DNA from: Bacillota bacterium
GTDB taxonomy: Bacteria > Bacillota > Clostridia > Christensenellales > Borkfalkiaceae
Assembly (NCBI GenBank): GCA_023403375.1
Contig: JAEYEN010000057.1
Span: forward strand, 1-9,752
Reading direction: 5' to 3'
Length of the DNA: 9,752 bases
A model generated the notes under the pieces. It made no database searches. It was not told the DNA's origin and was given only the letters and a program-made list of their open reading frames with translations. This document shows, piece by piece, positions 1 to 6,218 of this stretch (position 1 is the stretch's first letter; each line of letters starts with the position of its first letter). Position numbers and translations under genes: made by a program.

Positions 1-25
1 TATGGGCATTTATATAATAACGGAC

Positions 26-54
26 AAAAAACCGCTTTGAAAAAGCGGTTTTTT
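26..54. terminator. Near-symmetrical intrinsic terminator
   Basis: A perfect 13-bp stem (AAAAAACCGCTTT with AAAGCGGTTTTTT) closes over a 3-nt GAA loop. Read on the minus strand it lies just downstream of the TIGR04086 gene stop codon and has a six-U run within the 3' arm. Read on the plus strand the U-tract continues for more than a dozen mostly T positions, which makes it stronger in that direction. It could therefore serve two converging units, but no plus-strand gene is visible inside the window to its left. Confidence 0.85.
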
Positions 55-82
55 TATTTTTTTATATTCTTATTTACGATTT

Positions 83-457
83 TTACTTTTTTATGTTGAC
101 GGAAATAATACCGGAAATCGCGCCGACAATCAGACCGAACGCCAAATCAATAAGAAAGTTCAAACCGAACAGGTTTTCACCGCCTATCAACGCAAAAATG
201 AGATAGATGATTATTACCGAGATGAGTCCCGAAACCGCCCCTTTAAGATAACCTTTACTGCCGCTTATAGAAAAGAAACAGCCCAGAAAAAGGGCTATCG
301 CCTTTATAAATTGATTTACGGGCTTTATTACGGAAGGAGAAAGCGACGCTATTTTAATAATCAATGCGAAAACAAGCACGCCGATAAGCATTGCGATAAC
401 CGATATGCCTACCCCTTTTGCCGTGCCCCATAAGACGTTTTTTTTATCTTCGGACAT
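83..457 (-). CDS. TIGR04086 (DUF3792) family membrane protein
   Basis: This is a 124-residue hydrophobic protein with four predicted membrane segments at about residues 16-38, 43-64, 70-92 and 99-120, and a charged N-terminal MSEDKK. Size, topology and position directly after yajC match the TIGR04086/DUF3792 family of Clostridia, whose molecular role is unknown to me. The glycine- and serine-rich helices (GAVSGLIS, GAISGIIS) repeat a similar motif in TM3 and TM4, which suggests an internally duplicated two-helix unit. The ATG is preceded by GGGGG and six Ts that belong to a terminator hairpin, so initiation is unusual. No better start exists: the next Met (residue 23) would cut TM1. It is the last gene of the unit before the terminator at 26-54. 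Confidence 0.8.
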   Translation of the reverse strand: MSEDKKNVLWGTAKGVGISVIAMLIGVLVFALIIKIASLSPSVIKPVNQFIKAIALFLGCFFSISGSKGYLKGAVSGLISVIIIYLIFALIGGENLFGLNFLIDLAFGLIVGAISGIISVNIKK

Positions 458-497
458 AAAAAACCCCCGATATTCTTTTGTTAAAGAATATGCGGGG
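458..497 (-). terminator. Terminator hairpin abutting the TIGR04086 gene start
   Basis: On the minus strand, 23 nt after the yajC stop codon, CCCCG and ATATTCTTT pair with AAAGAATAT and CGGGG, leaving one bulged base and a 4-nt loop. One further G and six consecutive Ts (458-463) then run straight into the ATG of the downstream gene. The hairpin has the form of an intrinsic terminator after yajC. Its GGGG arm (465-468) is also the only Shine-Dalgarno-like sequence for the next gene, at 6-nt spacing. It may limit expression of the membrane protein at both transcription and translation; that effect is inference. Confidence 0.7.
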
Positions 498-520
498 ATT
501 TATGATTTTATGAACAAATA

Positions 521-1063
521 TTATTTGCTGCTTTTGGATTTTTTCTTGGAAGCAGGTTTTTCTTCCTTAACTTCTTCTTTCGCTTCTTCAACGGGCGCTT
601 CTTCGGTTTTGACTTCAACCGCTTTATCGTCTTCTTTTACTTCGACCTTTTCTTCTTCAAAAACGGGTTCTGCCTTAACTTCTTCTTTCGCTTCTTCCTT
701 AACTTCCGTTTTGGGTTCTTCCTTCACGGGAGCGCCGGGGTTAGCGGGGCCGGTCTGGTAAATTGCGCCTTTGTCGAATTTCATATAACTTTTTTTGTCG
801 CCGCTGCCGGTTTCGATAACGATAGTGTTTTCGTCGTTATTGATTTCTACCAAAAATCCGCAAACGCCGCCGATAGTTTTAATTCTGTCGCCTATTCTGA
901 GTTTTTCTACCATTTCCTGCGCTTCTTTACGTTTTTTCTTGCCGGATATGGACTGCCAAACGAAAAGCGCAATGATAGCCGCAACCAAAACGCCCATAAC
1001 GACGTAAGTCAAAGTGGGGTTTTTTGCCGCCTGTTCGCCTTCTGCTAATAAATTAAATAACAT
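521..1063 (-). CDS. YajC, Sec translocon accessory subunit, with long charged tail
   Basis: YajC is a small membrane protein that associates with SecDF-YidC and assists Sec-dependent protein export. Residues 1-16 are a short N-terminal stretch and about 17-36 form one membrane helix. A basic patch (GKKKRKE) follows, then the cytosolic YajC core with the hallmark GDRIKTIGG at 58-66 and ending near KGAIYQ (98-103). Typical family members are roughly 85-120 residues long. This one has 180 because residues 104-180 form a low-complexity Glu/Lys/Val tail with recurring KEE and VKEE units and a Lys/Ser-rich end. The start is supported by AAGGAG at 1069-1074, 5 nt from the ATG. The gene follows tgt as in the usual queA-tgt-yajC order, but it has its own promoter. 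secD/secF are not seen after it. Confidence 0.92.
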   Translation of the reverse strand: MLFNLLAEGEQAAKNPTLTYVVMGVLVAAIIALFVWQSISGKKKRKEAQEMVEKLRIGDRIKTIGGVCGFLVEINNDENTIVIETGSGDKKSYMKFDKGAIYQTGPANPGAPVKEEPKTEVKEEAKEEVKAEPVFEEEKVEVKEDDKAVEVKTEEAPVEEAKEEVKEEKPASKKKSKSSK

Positions 1064-1099
1064 AATTTCTCCTTATTAGTTTTAATTTTCTTCTTTTTT

Positions 1100-1128
1100 A
1101 TTGTAAAGCATTTTTTACTTTATTGCAA
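1100..1128 (-). promoter_or_regulatory. Sigma-A type promoter for yajC
   Basis: On the minus strand, TTGCAA (1123-1128) and TACAAT (1100-1105) are separated by exactly 17 nt. They match the -35 and -10 consensus at 4/6 and 5/6. The predicted start is near 1093, giving a leader of about 30 nt that carries the AAGGAG site. Immediately upstream, at 1138-1156, lies an AT-rich inverted repeat (GCGAAA and TTTCGC arms, 7-nt spacer) that could be an operator or UP-like element; nothing in the sequence decides this. The promoter would let yajC be made independently of tgt. Confidence 0.65.
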
Positions 1129-1243
1129 CTGATTTATGCGAAATTTTAATTTTCGCCATAATAAGTGTCTTTTTTAACGCTTATTCGTTAAAATTTATCT
1201 TTTAATTATAAACGTTTACGCTTTGCTTATAAGTTTTTGACGT

Positions 1244-2365
1244 TTATTTATACGTATTTTTAGTTTTTTCGTAAAATTCTTCGGCATATTCGGTAAAACG
1301 GTCTTCCATAATGGCGGTGCGTATTTCCGACATCAGTTTATTGAGATAGGTTATATTATGAAGGCTTATCATCATACCGCCCATCATCTCGCCCACGTTT
1401 ATCATATGTCTTAAATATGCTTTGGTGTAATTTTTGCAGGCGTAACAATCGCACTCGTCGTCAAGCGGCGTAAAATCTTCTTTATATATTCCGTTTCTCA
1501 CAACTACTTTGCCTTTTGAAGTAAGCGCCGTTCCGTTTCTACCCACTCTGGTAGCGAGAACGCAGTCGAACATATCTATGCCGCGCCTTACGCCTTCTAT
1601 AAGGCAATCGGGGCTGCCTACCCCCATAAGATAGCGCGGTATGTGGGTGGGATAGTATTCCAGCATACTGTCCATAACGTCGTACATTATGCTCTTCGGT
1701 TCGCCGACGGAAAGACCGCCTATACCTATTCCGTATTTTGCGTACGGTATGGTTTCTTTAAGCGAAATCTTTCTCAAATCCTTAAAAAAGTTGCCCTGAA
1801 CTATGGGGAAGAGCGCCTGATTATCGTTTTTATGCGCTTTATAACAACGGTCCAGCCATTTTAACGTGCGCTCCATAGCGATTTTGCTTTGCGCGTAGTC
1901 TGCGCCGTATTCCGAACACTGGTCAAACGCCATAATAATATCGGCGCCCAGATTGTTCTCTATCTCTATCGCCTTTTCGGGGGTTATAAAGTGCAGACTT
2001 CCGTCTACGTGTGAGTTAAAATATACCCCGTCGTCTTTGATTTTATTCAGTTTTGCAAGAGAGAACACCTGAAAACCGCCGCTATCGGTTAAAATAGGTC
2101 TGTCCCACGCCATAAACTTGTGTAATCCGCCCGCTTTTTTAACGATATCGTCGCCGGGGCGCATATACAGATGATAAGTGTTCGCAAGCAAAATCTGCGT
2201 TTTCGCGTCTTTCAAATCGCGCGGCATAACCCCTTTAACGGAAGCCTGCGTGCCGACCGGCATATAGGTAGGCGTTAAAATGTCGCCGTGCGGAGTGTGC
2301 AGTATACCTGCGCGCGCGCCCGTTTTTTTGTCTTGTTTTAAGGTTTCGTAATAAAATTTTTCCAT
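1244..2365 (-). CDS. tgt: Queuine/preQ1 tRNA-guanine transglycosylase
   Basis: Tgt exchanges guanine 34 of GUN-anticodon tRNAs (Asp, Asn, His, Tyr) for preQ1, the first tRNA-level step of queuosine synthesis. The 373-residue protein has the normal family length. It shows LTDSGGFQVFSL with Asp94 (general acid/base) and the GIGGLSVGEPK loop at 213-224. Nucleophile Asp267 is in MFDCVLATRVGRNG. The zinc site is Cys305, Cys307, Cys310 and His336, with the same spacing as in E. coli. The start fits family alignments (YETLKQDKKTGARAG). However, no Shine-Dalgarno is visible before the ATG, only an AT-rich leader. The gene lies 93 nt after queA with no terminator between, so it is probably co-transcribed with queA, whose product acts on the Tgt product. 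Confidence 0.97.
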   Translation of the reverse strand: MEKFYYETLKQDKKTGARAGILHTPHGDILTPTYMPVGTQASVKGVMPRDLKDAKTQILLANTYHLYMRPGDDIVKKAGGLHKFMAWDRPILTDSGGFQVFSLAKLNKIKDDGVYFNSHVDGSLHFITPEKAIEIENNLGADIIMAFDQCSEYGADYAQSKIAMERTLKWLDRCYKAHKNDNQALFPIVQGNFFKDLRKISLKETIPYAKYGIGIGGLSVGEPKSIMYDVMDSMLEYYPTHIPRYLMGVGSPDCLIEGVRRGIDMFDCVLATRVGRNGTALTSKGKVVVRNGIYKEDFTPLDDECDCYACKNYTKAYLRHMINVGEMMGGMMISLHNITYLNKLMSEIRTAIMEDRFTEYAEEFYEKTKNTYK

Positions 2366-2458
2366 AAATTATTTTTAATTGCTTCTATATACTATGAATA
2401 TGCTTTGGCTTTTTTAGTTTTGTTTTAGTCCCGCGTTCACGTATGTTTTTCCGAAATT

Positions 2459-3481
2459 CTAAAATATAAACATAGCGTCCCCGAAAGAGAAAAATCTGTA
2501 CTTTTCTTCTACTGCGGTTTTATATATGCTCAATATTTTTTCTCTGTCGGAAAGGCAGGAAACCAACATTATAAGCGTGGACTTTGGCAAGTGAAAATTA
2601 GTGATAAGCGCGTCTACGCATTTCATTTTATACGGGGGGTACAAAAAAATCCGGGTATTCCCCTTTTGCGCCTTAACCGTTCCGTCCGGTTCCGCCGCGC
2701 TTTCAAGCGTTCTCACACTTGTTGTGCCTACGGCTATAACGCGCCGCCCTTCCCGTTTTGCACGGTTTATCTTTTCCGCCGCTTCTTCGCTTATCTCGAA
2801 ATATTCCGAGTGCATATGATGTTCCGCAACGTCTTCCGCTTTTACGGGGCGGAAAGTGCCAAGTCCCACGTGCAGCAGAACGTCTACTATTTCCACGCCC
2901 ATATCCGAAATTTTTTTAAGAAGCGATTCCGTAAAATGCAGTCCCGCGGTGGGTGCTGCGGCAGAGCCGTCTATTTTGGAATATACGGTCTGATACCTTT
3001 CTTTATCTTTAAGTTTTTCGGTTATATACGGCGGAAGCGGCATCTCGCCCACTCTCGATATAATATCTTCAAACACGCCGTTAAACTCGAACCTGACCTT
3101 TCTTGTGCCGGCGTCTTCAAACACTTCCAGAACTTCCAGCGAGAGTTCGTCGTTAATAACGAGTTTTTTGTGCGGTATGGCTTTACGCCCCGGTTTTACC
3201 ATTACTTCCCACTCGGTAAGGTTAAAACGCTTTAATAAAAGCACTTCCACCCTGCCGCCGTTTAACGTGTATGCGTTAAGTCTTGCAGGCAAAACTCTCG
3301 TGTTGTTGCGGCAAAGCACGTCCCCTTTTTTCAGAAACTTCGTTATATCGGAAAATCTTTCGTGATATATTTTATCGTTCTCTCTGTCGTAAACTAAAAG
3401 TCTTGAAGAATCTCTCGGCTCCGCGGGTGTCTGCGCAATCAATTCTTCGGGCAAGTAGTAGTCAAAATCACTTGTTTTCAT
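2459..3481 (-). CDS. queA: S-adenosylmethionine:tRNA ribosyltransferase-isomerase
   Basis: QueA transfers and isomerises the ribose of S-adenosylmethionine onto preQ1-34 in tRNA, making epoxyqueuosine after Tgt has acted. The 340-residue protein is of normal length. Conserved blocks seen in order are DYYLPEELIAQTP (7-19), NNTRVLPAR (59-67), GEMPLPPYI (145-153), AAPTAGLHFT (175-184), HVGLGTFRPV (204-213), VGTTSVRTLES (251-261), NFHLPKSTLIMLV (295-307) and YRFFSFGDAMFI (328-339). A small oddity is YPPY at 281-284, where the family usually reads YPGY; the codons sit in a run of six Cs. The start overlaps the 3' end of ruvB by 14 bp, with GGGG about 7 nt upstream, so translation is probably coupled to ruvB. 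Confidence 0.97.
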   Translation of the reverse strand: MKTSDFDYYLPEELIAQTPAEPRDSSRLLVYDRENDKIYHERFSDITKFLKKGDVLCRNNTRVLPARLNAYTLNGGRVEVLLLKRFNLTEWEVMVKPGRKAIPHKKLVINDELSLEVLEVFEDAGTRKVRFEFNGVFEDIISRVGEMPLPPYITEKLKDKERYQTVYSKIDGSAAAPTAGLHFTESLLKKISDMGVEIVDVLLHVGLGTFRPVKAEDVAEHHMHSEYFEISEEAAEKINRAKREGRRVIAVGTTSVRTLESAAEPDGTVKAQKGNTRIFLYPPYKMKCVDALITNFHLPKSTLIMLVSCLSDREKILSIYKTAVEEKYRFFSFGDAMFIF

Positions 3482-4517
3482 TTTTCGCCCCGTTTTCTTT
3501 GTCCGTATTCGGTGCGGAAACGGGCATTTTAAGTCCTATATGCTCGTAACCCTTTTCCAGCAATATTCTGCCGCGCGGCGTACGTGCGACAAACCCCAAC
3601 TGTAACAAATACGGTTCGTAAACGTCTTCTATCGTGTTGGAATCTTCGTTTATCATAGCGGCAAGCGTGTCTAATCCGCACGGTCCACCGCCGAATTTTT
3701 CCGCCATTGCGGTAAGCAGTTTAACGTCTATCGCGTCTAAACCAAGTTCGTCTATGTCCAGCATTTTAAGCGCGGCGGTAGCGTCCGACAAAAGCACCGC
3801 GTCGTGTTTTTTTACGACGGAATAATCTCTCACCCTTTTAAGCAGTCTGTTGGCTATCCTCGGCGTTCCGCGGCTTCTTTTACCTATTTCTTCCGCGGCG
3901 GCGGGTTCTATTTTAATGCCAAGTTTCTCTGCGGAACGACACACTATCTCCGTCAATTCCGCAACGGTGTAATTTTCTAATCTGCAAATGACCCCGAACC
4001 TGTCTCTGAGCGGCGAAGAAAGCATACCCGCTTTTGTGGTCGCCCCGACGAGCGTAAATTTAGGAAGCGGTAGTTGAACGCTGCTTGCCGACGGACCTTT
4101 GCCCAGAATAAAATCGAGCGCAAAGTCTTCCATTGCGGGATAAAGTATTTCTTCCACGCTGTGGTTTAATCGATGAATTTCGTCTATAAACAGAACGTCG
4201 TTTTCGTTAAGTTTCGTTAAAATCGCGGCAAGGTCGCCCGCGCGCTCTATCGCAGGGCCGCTGGTTACTTTTATCTGCGTGCCGAGTTCCGCCGCTATTA
4301 TATGCGCAAGCGTTGTTTTACCCAGTCCGGGGGGCCCGTATAACAAAACGTGGTCAAGCGCGTCGCCGCGCATTTTAGCCGCGGCGATAAATACGGCAAG
4401 ATTGTCTTTTACCTTTTCCTGCCCGACGTAACCTTCCATAGACTTAGGACGAAGTATGTTTTCGTTTTCGTCTTCCGTTTCGTTTTTTGTGCTTGTAACA
4501 AGTCTTTCTTCTTCCAT
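3468..4517 (-). CDS. ruvB: Holliday junction branch-migration ATPase RuvB
   Basis: RuvB is the AAA+ hexameric motor that drives branch migration of Holliday junctions on a RuvA platform. Of 349 residues, 1-19 are an acidic extension and the family core begins at LRPKSMEGYVGQ. Walker A is GPPGLGKTT (61-69), Walker B is LFIDEIH (109-115), sensor 1 is GATT (158-161), the arginine finger region is LRDRFG (170-175), and sensor 2 is RGTPRIANRLL (216-226). The C-terminal winged-helix domain ends with EPYLLQLGFVARTPRGR (301-317), followed by a non-conserved Lys/Asn-rich tail. The ATG is 4 nt after the ruvA stop. AGGG spans the end of ruvA and the T of its stop region at good spacing, so coupling is likely. 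Confidence 0.98.
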   Translation of the reverse strand: MEEERLVTSTKNETEDENENILRPKSMEGYVGQEKVKDNLAVFIAAAKMRGDALDHVLLYGPPGLGKTTLAHIIAAELGTQIKVTSGPAIERAGDLAAILTKLNENDVLFIDEIHRLNHSVEEILYPAMEDFALDFILGKGPSASSVQLPLPKFTLVGATTKAGMLSSPLRDRFGVICRLENYTVAELTEIVCRSAEKLGIKIEPAAAEEIGKRSRGTPRIANRLLKRVRDYSVVKKHDAVLLSDATAALKMLDIDELGLDAIDVKLLTAMAEKFGGGPCGLDTLAAMINEDSNTIEDVYEPYLLQLGFVARTPRGRILLEKGYEHIGLKMPVSAPNTDKENGAKNENK

Positions 4518-4521
4518 AATT

Positions 4522-5103
4522 TTACCCTAACTGTTTAAGTGCGGCGGCTATAATCTTCTGTAAAGAAGTTTCGCCTTCTTCCATTGCGGCGACAACCGCC
4601 TTTTCGCTTTCGGATTTTGAAAACCCAAGACTTATAAGCGCCAGAACGGCGTTCTCGTCGGGTTCCGTCGCTCTCTTAACGGGAACCGTATTCCCACCCG
4701 AAACGCACGAAAACTTATCTTTCAAATCCACTATTATTCGTTCGGCGGTCTTTTTCCCCAGTCCCTTAACAGACGATAAAAGTTTTACGTCGCCCGTCGT
4801 TACCGCGCGGGAAAGAGTGGGTAAATCCATTTGCGACAATACCGTTATGCCCATTTTAGGACCTACGCCCGATACCGAAATAAGTTCGGTAAACGCTTTT
4901 TTCTCATCAAGATTACTGAACCCGTAAAGCGAAATATCGTCTTCTTTAACCGCAGTGTAAACAAACACTTCGCCGCCGCCGTCCGCCGCTAATTTGTTAA
5001 ATGCGGTGGCTGAACAGTTTACGTAAAAGCCGACTCCGTTATTTTCCAAAATAACGGCGCTTTCTTCAAATCCTATTACTTTTCCTTTTAAATACGCTAT
5101 CAT
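4522..5103 (-). CDS. ruvA: Holliday junction DNA-binding protein RuvA
   Basis: RuvA forms the tetrameric platform that holds a Holliday junction in square-planar form and loads RuvB. The 193-residue protein has an N-terminal OB-fold (about 1-62, starting MIAYLKGKV). Two helix-hairpin-helix motifs follow: VSGVGPKMG (77-85) and VKGLGKKTAERI (112-123). The C-terminal three-helix domain III (about 149-193) binds RuvB. The ribosome site is weak: only GAG lies 8 nt or so before the ATG, and no strong promoter is visible in the 254-base gap upstream. The gene is therefore probably transcribed from the ruvC promoter through the repeat-bearing spacer. Confidence 0.97.
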   Translation of the reverse strand: MIAYLKGKVIGFEESAVILENNGVGFYVNCSATAFNKLAADGGGEVFVYTAVKEDDISLYGFSNLDEKKAFTELISVSGVGPKMGITVLSQMDLPTLSRAVTTGDVKLLSSVKGLGKKTAERIIVDLKDKFSCVSGGNTVPVKRATEPDENAVLALISLGFSKSESEKAVVAAMEEGETSLQKIIAAALKQLG

Positions 5104-5175
5104 AAACTTACTCGAAAATCTTTTTTTACTTTCCTTTTGCTCTTTCGCAGAAAATCCGCCGCTATATGCCGCATA

Positions 5176-5306
5176 GATTTACCGCCACGATTTATAGAAC
5201 GGCAAGTCGTTGCTTTGATTTACAACCATAAGTCGTCGCCTTGATTTACAATAAAGATCGTCGTCCTGATTTATAACGATAAGTCATCGCTCCGACTATA
5301 ATTCAT
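5176..5306. repeat. ~26-bp imperfect tandem repeat between ruvC and ruvA
   Basis: Consecutive degenerate units of 25-28 bp fill much of the 5104-5357 gap. On the plus strand a GATTTA-like anchor starts at 5189, 5217, 5243, 5268 and 5294 (intervals 28, 26, 25, 26), with a further half-period copy at 5176. Each of the best units begins AAGTCGTCG or close to it (5204, 5230, 5255, 5281). The first and last copies are the most diverged. The period is not a multiple of three and stops occur in each frame, so it is not a coding repeat. No promoter or terminator stands out in this gap, and the flanks (5104-5175, 5311-5357) show nothing recognisable. Confidence 0.7.
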
Positions 5307-5357
5307 CGTCAGAATTCAACGAATACAAAAACCCGAATTATCAAATTTCTTAAACGG

Positions 5358-5852
5358 CTAAATTTTAAATAAGCCTGCAAAATTACTTGTTTGCGCGTGC
5401 GTTAACGCAACCGCCAAAGCGTCTGCCGCGTCGTCGGGCTTCGGAACGCTTTTAAGATGCAAAAAGGTTTTTACCATTTGCTGAATCTGTATCTTTTCCG
5501 CCCTGCCGTAACCCGTGAGCGCCTGCTTTATTTGAAGCGGAGTATATTCGTATATTTTACTGCACTTTTTCATTGCGGTAAGAAGCAAAACTCCCCTTGC
5601 GTGCGCCACCGCAATACCCGTTTTAACGTTTTTTGCGAAAAATAATTCTTCTATCGCTATCGCGTCGGGCGAAAAAGTATCTATAACCTGCTCTATACCC
5701 CTTTCAAGCATAATAAGTCTTTCGGGCAGGCTCATATCTTTCGGAGTGGAAATAATGCCGTAATCCTGCATTTCCGCTTTTCCGTTTTTATTGGTCGTAA
5801 TAACCCCGTAACCGAGCGTCGCCAGACCGGGGTCAAATCCTAAAATCGTCAT
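5358..5852 (-). CDS. ruvC: Holliday junction resolvase RuvC
   Basis: RuvC is the dimeric RNase H-fold endonuclease that cuts Holliday junctions bound by RuvAB. The 164-residue protein has normal length. The catalytic acidic residues are all present: Asp7 in GFDPGL, Glu68 in IEELFF, and Asp141 and Asp144 in PDDAADALA. The TGYGRAEK block (113-120) is also conserved. The start is fixed by family alignment (MTILGFDPG). No Shine-Dalgarno precedes it, and a strong promoter ends so close that the transcript should have almost no leader. A second ATG 4 nt upstream is out of frame and would encode only seven residues. The gene heads the ruvCAB-queA-tgt series. Confidence 0.97.
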   Translation of the reverse strand: MTILGFDPGLATLGYGVITTNKNGKAEMQDYGIISTPKDMSLPERLIMLERGIEQVIDTFSPDAIAIEELFFAKNVKTGIAVAHARGVLLLTAMKKCSKIYEYTPLQIKQALTGYGRAEKIQIQQMVKTFLHLKSVPKPDDAADALAVALTHAQTSNFAGLFKI

Positions 5853-5860
5853 ACATAGTT

Positions 5861-5889
5861 ATTTTACTTTATATTATAAAAAAAGTCAA
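5861..5889 (-). promoter_or_regulatory. Sigma-A type promoter for ruvC
   Basis: On the minus strand, TTGACT (5884-5889) and TAAAAT (5861-5866) are spaced by exactly 17 nt, each matching consensus at five of six positions. The expected transcription start is about 5854, only about 2 nt before the ruvC ATG. A perfect TATAAT also lies at 5873-5878 inside the spacer, but it lacks a plausible -35 at the right distance. No LexA-like operator is obvious here, although ruv genes are damage-inducible in some bacteria. Confidence 0.75.
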
Positions 5890-6113
5890 TAATAACAACC
5901 CCCAAACAACAACCCCGCCACAAATAAGTAACGCGCCGAAAAGTACATCAAAATTTCACAGACAGATTTTACTGAAAATAAAACTTCCGCATAAAAGCAA
6001 TAAAAAACATAATCGAAAAACTGAAAATTTTTAAAAATCGCAGGTCGCACGGCTCGGCACAGACCGCCTGATAGGTCTTTTTGCGAAGACGTATGCAGAT
6101 GTATTTAGAATTA
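5890..6113. other. Gene-free spacer with short GGTC/GACC hairpins
   Basis: This is the rest of the 366-base gap between the protease and ruvC. It is AT-rich except for a GC-richer patch at 6041-6077. There GGTC (6043-6046), GACC (6062-6065) and GGTC (6074-6077) can form two mutually exclusive short stems. The second (AGACC with GGTCT) is followed by Ts on the plus strand, like a weak terminator. A minus-strand reading frame across 5969-6163 is Phe/Lys-rich, overlaps the terminator and lacks family signals, so I do not call it a gene. I see no recognisable RNA gene. Confidence 0.4.
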
Positions 6114-6157
6114 AAAAAGAATATCCTTACGGGAAAACCTTGTCGGATATTCTTTTT
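6114..6157 (-). terminator. Intrinsic terminator of the protease gene
   Basis: A perfect 13-bp stem (AAAAAGAATATCC with GGATATTCTTTTT) surrounds an 18-nt loop. On the minus strand it ends in a six-T run, about 60 nt past the protease stop codon. It would separate the protease from the ruvC promoter downstream. The plus-strand copy also ends in Ts, so it may work both ways. Confidence 0.85.
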
Positions 6158-6218
6158 ATTCATTATATCATTTACGATTTTTGTACAAATTTCAAGAAAT
6201 TATAAATATTTAATTTTG

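Noticed and set aside
465..491. Shared 9-bp core (AAAGAATAT and its complement) between the yajC terminator and the protease terminator
   Set aside because: Only the AT-rich part of the stems is shared, with different loops and GC arms; chance similarity is sufficient.
405..761. Plus-strand Ser/Thr-rich open frame near the yajC tail
   Set aside because: It is the complement of the repetitive Glu/Lys codons of yajC; the low-complexity sequence is a by-product.
1205..1210. TATAAT upstream of yajC as a second promoter
   Set aside because: There is no reasonable -35 at 16-18 nt, and the TTGCAA-17-TACAAT promoter closer to yajC is better.
2366..2458. preQ1 riboswitch before tgt
   Set aside because: No compact pseudoknot-type hairpin followed by an A-rich segment and SD is visible; tgt/queA operons are not the usual preQ1-I location.
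2591..3235. Plus-strand 214-codon open frame opposite queA
   Set aside because: It is antisense to a full-length, well-conserved queA and shows no motif or ribosome site of its own.
5176..5306. Repeat array as a CRISPR
   Set aside because: The units are adjacent with no unique spacers, are strongly diverged, and no cas gene is nearby.
5969..6163. Minus-strand 64-codon open frame in the protease-ruvC gap
   Set aside because: It runs through the protease terminator, has no ribosome site, is Phe/Lys-rich as expected from AT-rich DNA, and matches no family I know.
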